Part shown: positions 5,788 to 7,591 of the stretch, piece after piece
How positions within the stretch are numbered: the stretch's first letter is position 1
Layout: each line of letters starts with the position of its first letter
NCBI GenBank assembly: GCA_003670425.1
Contig: QWRL01000114.1
Coordinates: 1-7,591 of the forward strand
From: Chloroflexota bacterium
Lineage (GTDB): Bacteria > Chloroflexota > Anaerolineae > Anaerolineales > UBA11657
DNA length: 7,591 nucleotides
Direction: 5' to 3'
Notes under the pieces: model-generated
Seen by the model: the letters and a program-made list of their open reading frames with translations, nothing else
What the model was told of the DNA's origin: nothing
Database searches by the model: none
Position numbers and translations under genes: made by a program

Positions 5788-7200
5788 TCACTGCTGCACG
5801 TTGAAGCTGCTGCGTACTTGCGCTTCGGTCTGGGCCGCCCGCGCCAGAGCTGTGTACGCAACTGCGCCACGCTCGGTTGCCTTCAAAGCTGCCACCGGCA
5901 GCACCAAACTTGTGCGCCCGTCGGCGCCAGTGGCTGGCAATACAAAAACTGCCGGGCCTTCAGCGGTTGCAAACTGCAGTGTGACCAGCGCCTGCTCTAC
6001 CGGGCGCTGGCTCAAATTAAGCACAATCACAAAAATCTCCTGTTCGTCATCCGCCCGTGCAATTGGAAAGCGCGCCCAAGTATGCAGCGTAAGCCCGGCT
6101 GCCGGCTCCGCAGTGGCCGCACCGTCCGGTGCCGCATCGAACGCGCTGCGCCCCAGATTGCGCAGCGCCACACCCTGTTCACTCACCGCGCCAGAACGAA
6201 AGGTGAGCACCGCGTTCTCAAAATATTGCACGAGCATGCCACCCTCAATGTGCATCTCTGAAAGTGGCAAGCCAAACAAAGACCTGCCACCATGGCGCTC
6301 AAAGAACCCATTAAAAGCATCGCGCACATTGTGGCCCGTCTCCGGAAAATACTGCACGCCGGGCAGCAGCAGTTGCTGCGCTGGCGGACCCGGCTGCACC
6401 AGTGCTGCGCGCCCCAGCGGACGCAGTGTGGCCGCGCCCCCGCTGGCACTGTCGGCCACCAAAATGCCATTCTCGTAAACCACCTCTTGCGCGCCGTCAG
6501 GTGCAGTGCGCGGGGCGCTCAGCCGCTCGCCAAACACCAGAGTGCCGCCATGCGCCGCAGCAAACGCAGCCAGCGCGTCCGCATCATCCGCGTTGCTGGC
6601 ATCGTCTGCAACTGCAGCGCCCAGCACTGGTTGAAAGCTCTGCAAAGGCACTTGATTACGGTCGAACGCAAAGCTACCCACCGGCAGGCATTGCACTGCT
6701 TGTTGCGCAGGCAGCTGGCTATCCCACACCAGAATACTGCGCTCAAAATATTGCACAAGCTGCGTCTCGTTGCGCACAAGCGCTTCGGTGAGCGGGTACC
6801 CAAAAAATTCCGCCCCCCCGTGTGTCACAAAGAAGTTGCGGAAAGCCGATTGAACTGTGTGGCCTGTCTCGGCAAATCCAAGCGCACCGCCCGGCATGGC
6901 GTCAGCGGCAAGGCGCGGCTGCTCGAGGCGCAGTTCGGACGGCAGCGCGCAAAGTATTACAGCGCTGCCCACTGTCATATTTGGGTAATGCTGCAAACAC
7001 CCGCCAAGGAAATACTGCGTTTCAGTGCCGTCAACAATCAGCGCAGCACTGAGCGCACGCCCAAGCGTGCGCATGCCGCCATGCGCTGCGTAGTAATTTG
7101 CAAACGCCGGTGCAACCGGATTACCCGCCGCCCGCTGGGCACACGCACCCAATCCGAGTGCGCTGATGCACAGCAGCATCCAGCCGCGCACAACAAACAT
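5788..7200 (-). CDS. Predicted lipoprotein with four LGFP-like F-x-E-T-G-H / H-G-G / VQYFE modules
   Basis: A 470-residue predicted surface lipoprotein of unknown function. The ATG at 7200 starts MFVVRGWMLLCISALGLGAC, a compact signal peptide with lipobox LGAC and Cys20, and has a short AGG five bases upstream. The frame is open to ATG 7284, with others at 7275 and 7248. A 7275 start would be leaderless behind TATAAT but gives an unusually long n-region. Four related modules follow. Two are complete (about residues 109-159 and 285-335), each with F-[AP]-E-T-G-H, A-F-x-x-F-F-x-x-H-G-G, F-G-x-P-L-[TS]-E and V-Q-Y-F-E. Two are degraded (about 33-72 and 210-249), keeping H-G-G and part of the rest. 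The last 100 residues look like a single beta-sandwich domain. I know this module type from extracellular Chloroflexota proteins, often beside enzymes or cell-wall binding domains. No catalytic motif is seen. It is followed on the same strand by the two PD40 lipoproteins. Confidence 0.75.
   Translation of the reverse strand: MFVVRGWMLLCISALGLGACAQRAAGNPVAPAFANYYAAHGGMRTLGRALSAALIVDGTETQYFLGGCLQHYPNMTVGSAVILCALPSELRLEQPRLAADAMPGGALGFAETGHTVQSAFRNFFVTHGGAEFFGYPLTEALVRNETQLVQYFERSILVWDSQLPAQQAVQCLPVGSFAFDRNQVPLQSFQPVLGAAVADDASNADDADALAAFAAAHGGTLVFGERLSAPRTAPDGAQEVVYENGILVADSASGGAATLRPLGRAALVQPGPPAQQLLLPGVQYFPETGHNVRDAFNGFFERHGGRSLFGLPLSEMHIEGGMLVQYFENAVLTFRSGAVSEQGVALRNLGRSAFDAAPDGAATAEPAAGLTLHTWARFPIARADDEQEIFVIVLNLSQRPVEQALVTLQFATAEGPAVFVLPATGADGRTSLVLPVAALKATERGAVAYTALARAAQTEAQVRSSFNVQQ
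6196..7104 (-). repeat. Four protein-level repeat modules within the lipoprotein gene
   Basis: The modules span about 7104-6985 (degraded), 6876-6724 (complete), 6573-6454 (degraded) and 6348-6196 (complete). The two complete copies share F-x-E-T-G-H, A-F-x-x-F-F-x-x-H-G-G and V-Q-Y-F-E. The order degraded, complete, degraded, complete suggests duplication of a two-module unit. The similarity is in the protein, not as exact DNA repeats. Confidence 0.7.
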
Positions 7201-7282
7201 ACGCGCCTGCCAAAGCGATGGCGGCGTTGAGCTGCGCCACGAATGCATCCGCCCAGCCAATTTGGCGTGGATCATAGACAGC

Positions 7283-7310
7283 ATTATAAAATTGGGGAGG
7301 CATTTATCAG
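7283..7310 (-). promoter_or_regulatory. Promoter of the repeat-module lipoprotein gene
   Basis: On the minus strand CTGATA (7310-7305, 4 of 6 to TTGACA) is followed after 16 nt by a perfect TATAAT (7288-7283). Transcription would start near 7275. That gives either a 75-nt leader to ATG 7200 or a leaderless start at ATG 7275, which lies 7 nt after the -10. The -10 overlaps the outermost possible ATG at 7284, which argues against that start. Confidence 0.55.
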
Positions 7311-7478
7311 TCGCTGCGGGCCATAAAAACCGCGCAAATATTAGCGGAATTGGAAGTTAGGCCGCTAACGCGGCACGCGAATGGCAGTGCGCAGGCAGCG
7401 CGTTTGTCGCTCCGCCCGGCTCGGGCGCGAGCCACTCTAGCGCGGGTTTAGGCGGGGACAGTTATATGCGCAGCGCCA
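7311..7478. other. Intergenic region with overlapping inverted repeats
   Basis: No gene is seen between the lipoprotein promoter and the gcvP hairpin. Several inverted repeats compete for the same bases: TTAGCGG (7341-7347) with CCGCTAA (7362-7368), GTTAG (7356-7360) with CTAAC (7365-7369), and GCCGC (7361-7365) with GCGGC (7370-7374). A separate 6-bp hairpin with a tetraloop pairs GGCTCG (7418-7423) with CGAGCC (7428-7433). GCAGGCAGC occurs at 7391-7399 and again in the gcvP hairpin (7484-7492). These could be operator-like DNA upstream of the lipoprotein promoter or structures in the gcvP 3' untranslated region. Confidence 0.35.
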
Positions 7479-7517
7479 GCGGGCAGGCAGCCGGCTAACT
7501 GACGGCTGCCTGCCCGC
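7479..7517 (-). terminator. Perfect 15-bp hairpin after gcvP, likely terminator
   Basis: GCGGGCAGGCAGCCG (7479-7493) is perfectly complementary to 7503-7517, with a 9-nt loop. On the minus strand it begins 5 nt after the gcvP stop codon. The transcript continues TGGCGC rather than with a U-run; the only short T-run lies before the hairpin. It is the strongest hairpin in the window and probably ends or protects the gcvP mRNA. Confidence 0.65.
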
Positions 7518-7521
7518 AAAA

Positions 7522-7591
7522 TTATGCGGCGTCGACCGCCGCGTATGCCTCAATCGGGAGGCACGTGCATATAAGATTCCGGTCACCATAC
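7522..7591 (-). CDS. gcvP: Glycine dehydrogenase (decarboxylating), P protein, last 22 codons
   Basis: The minus-strand frame ending with TAA at 7522-7524 reads YGDRNLICTCLPIEAYA followed by AVDAA. This matches the conserved end of the glycine cleavage system P protein, where sequences such as VYGDRNL-x-C-[ST]-C-x-P-[IV]-x-x-Y close the polypeptide. The P protein is a pyridoxal-phosphate enzyme that decarboxylates glycine and passes the aminomethyl group to the lipoyl H protein. Only 22 codons lie in the window; the gene continues past the right edge. Because the C-terminal part is present, it would be either a full-length GcvP or the GcvPB subunit of the two-subunit form. The tail match is specific, so I am fairly confident despite the short length. 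It ends 238 nt upstream of the first complete ATG in the lipoprotein frame and is probably a separate transcription unit. Confidence 0.8.
   Translation of the reverse strand, partial: YGDRNLICTCLPIEAYAAVDAA

Noticed and set aside
6292..7230. 312-codon open frame on the plus strand across the repeat-module lipoprotein gene
   Set aside because: It is antisense to a gene with a signal peptide and clear repeat modules; its own product is Arg/His/Gln-rich with no recognisable domain.
7311..7478. A tRNA or riboswitch in the right intergenic region
   Set aside because: No T-arm consensus, cloverleaf or known aptamer core was found; only short, competing inverted repeats.
1..7591. CRISPR array, insertion sequence or other mobile element
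   Set aside because: No spaced direct repeats, transposase, integrase or terminal inverted repeats with target duplications were seen.

Overview
This is a GC-rich bacterial stretch carrying ordinary housekeeping genes next to a small set of predicted cell-surface lipoproteins. The best clue to the host is the 5788-7200 protein, whose repeated F-x-E-T-G-H ... H-G-G ... F-G-x-P-L ... V-Q-Y-F-E modules I associate with Chloroflexota. Paralogous PD40-propeller lipoproteins with an F-D-Q-[YH]-Q-R ... L-W-S-P-D-x-R-Y-L-V tail fit that assignment. It rests on recalled family patterns, not a database search.

Left part (1-2957, plus strand): the C-terminal part of a class I SAM-dependent methyltransferase enters from the left edge. 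A leader of about 200 nt with an extended -10 promoter candidate follows, then argS (arginyl-tRNA synthetase). A short perfect hairpin separates argS from dcd (dCTP deaminase), which has a clear Shine-Dalgarno sequence.

Middle (2958-3081): dcd converges on a minus-strand lipoprotein gene. The gap is filled by two imperfect hairpins that probably end transcription from both sides.

Right part (3082-7200, minus strand): three consecutive predicted lipoprotein genes, read right to left. The first encodes the repeat-module protein. The other two encode tandem paralogous seven-bladed PD40 propellers whose reading frames overlap by 10 nt. The first propeller gene has a -10-like TACAAT six bases before its ATG and no Shine-Dalgarno sequence, so its mRNA may be leaderless. 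The repeat-module gene also has a TATAAT promoter.

Right edge (7479-7591): the last 22 codons of gcvP (glycine decarboxylase P protein) on the minus strand, recognisable from its conserved C-terminal tail. They are followed by a perfect 15-bp hairpin without a U-tract.

I see no mobile element, CRISPR array, tRNA or rRNA, and no clear sign of an undescribed multigene system. The points most worth checking are the altered HIGH motif of ArgRS, the possible leaderless starts, the U-less hairpins that follow almost every gene, and the lipoprotein cluster of unknown role.
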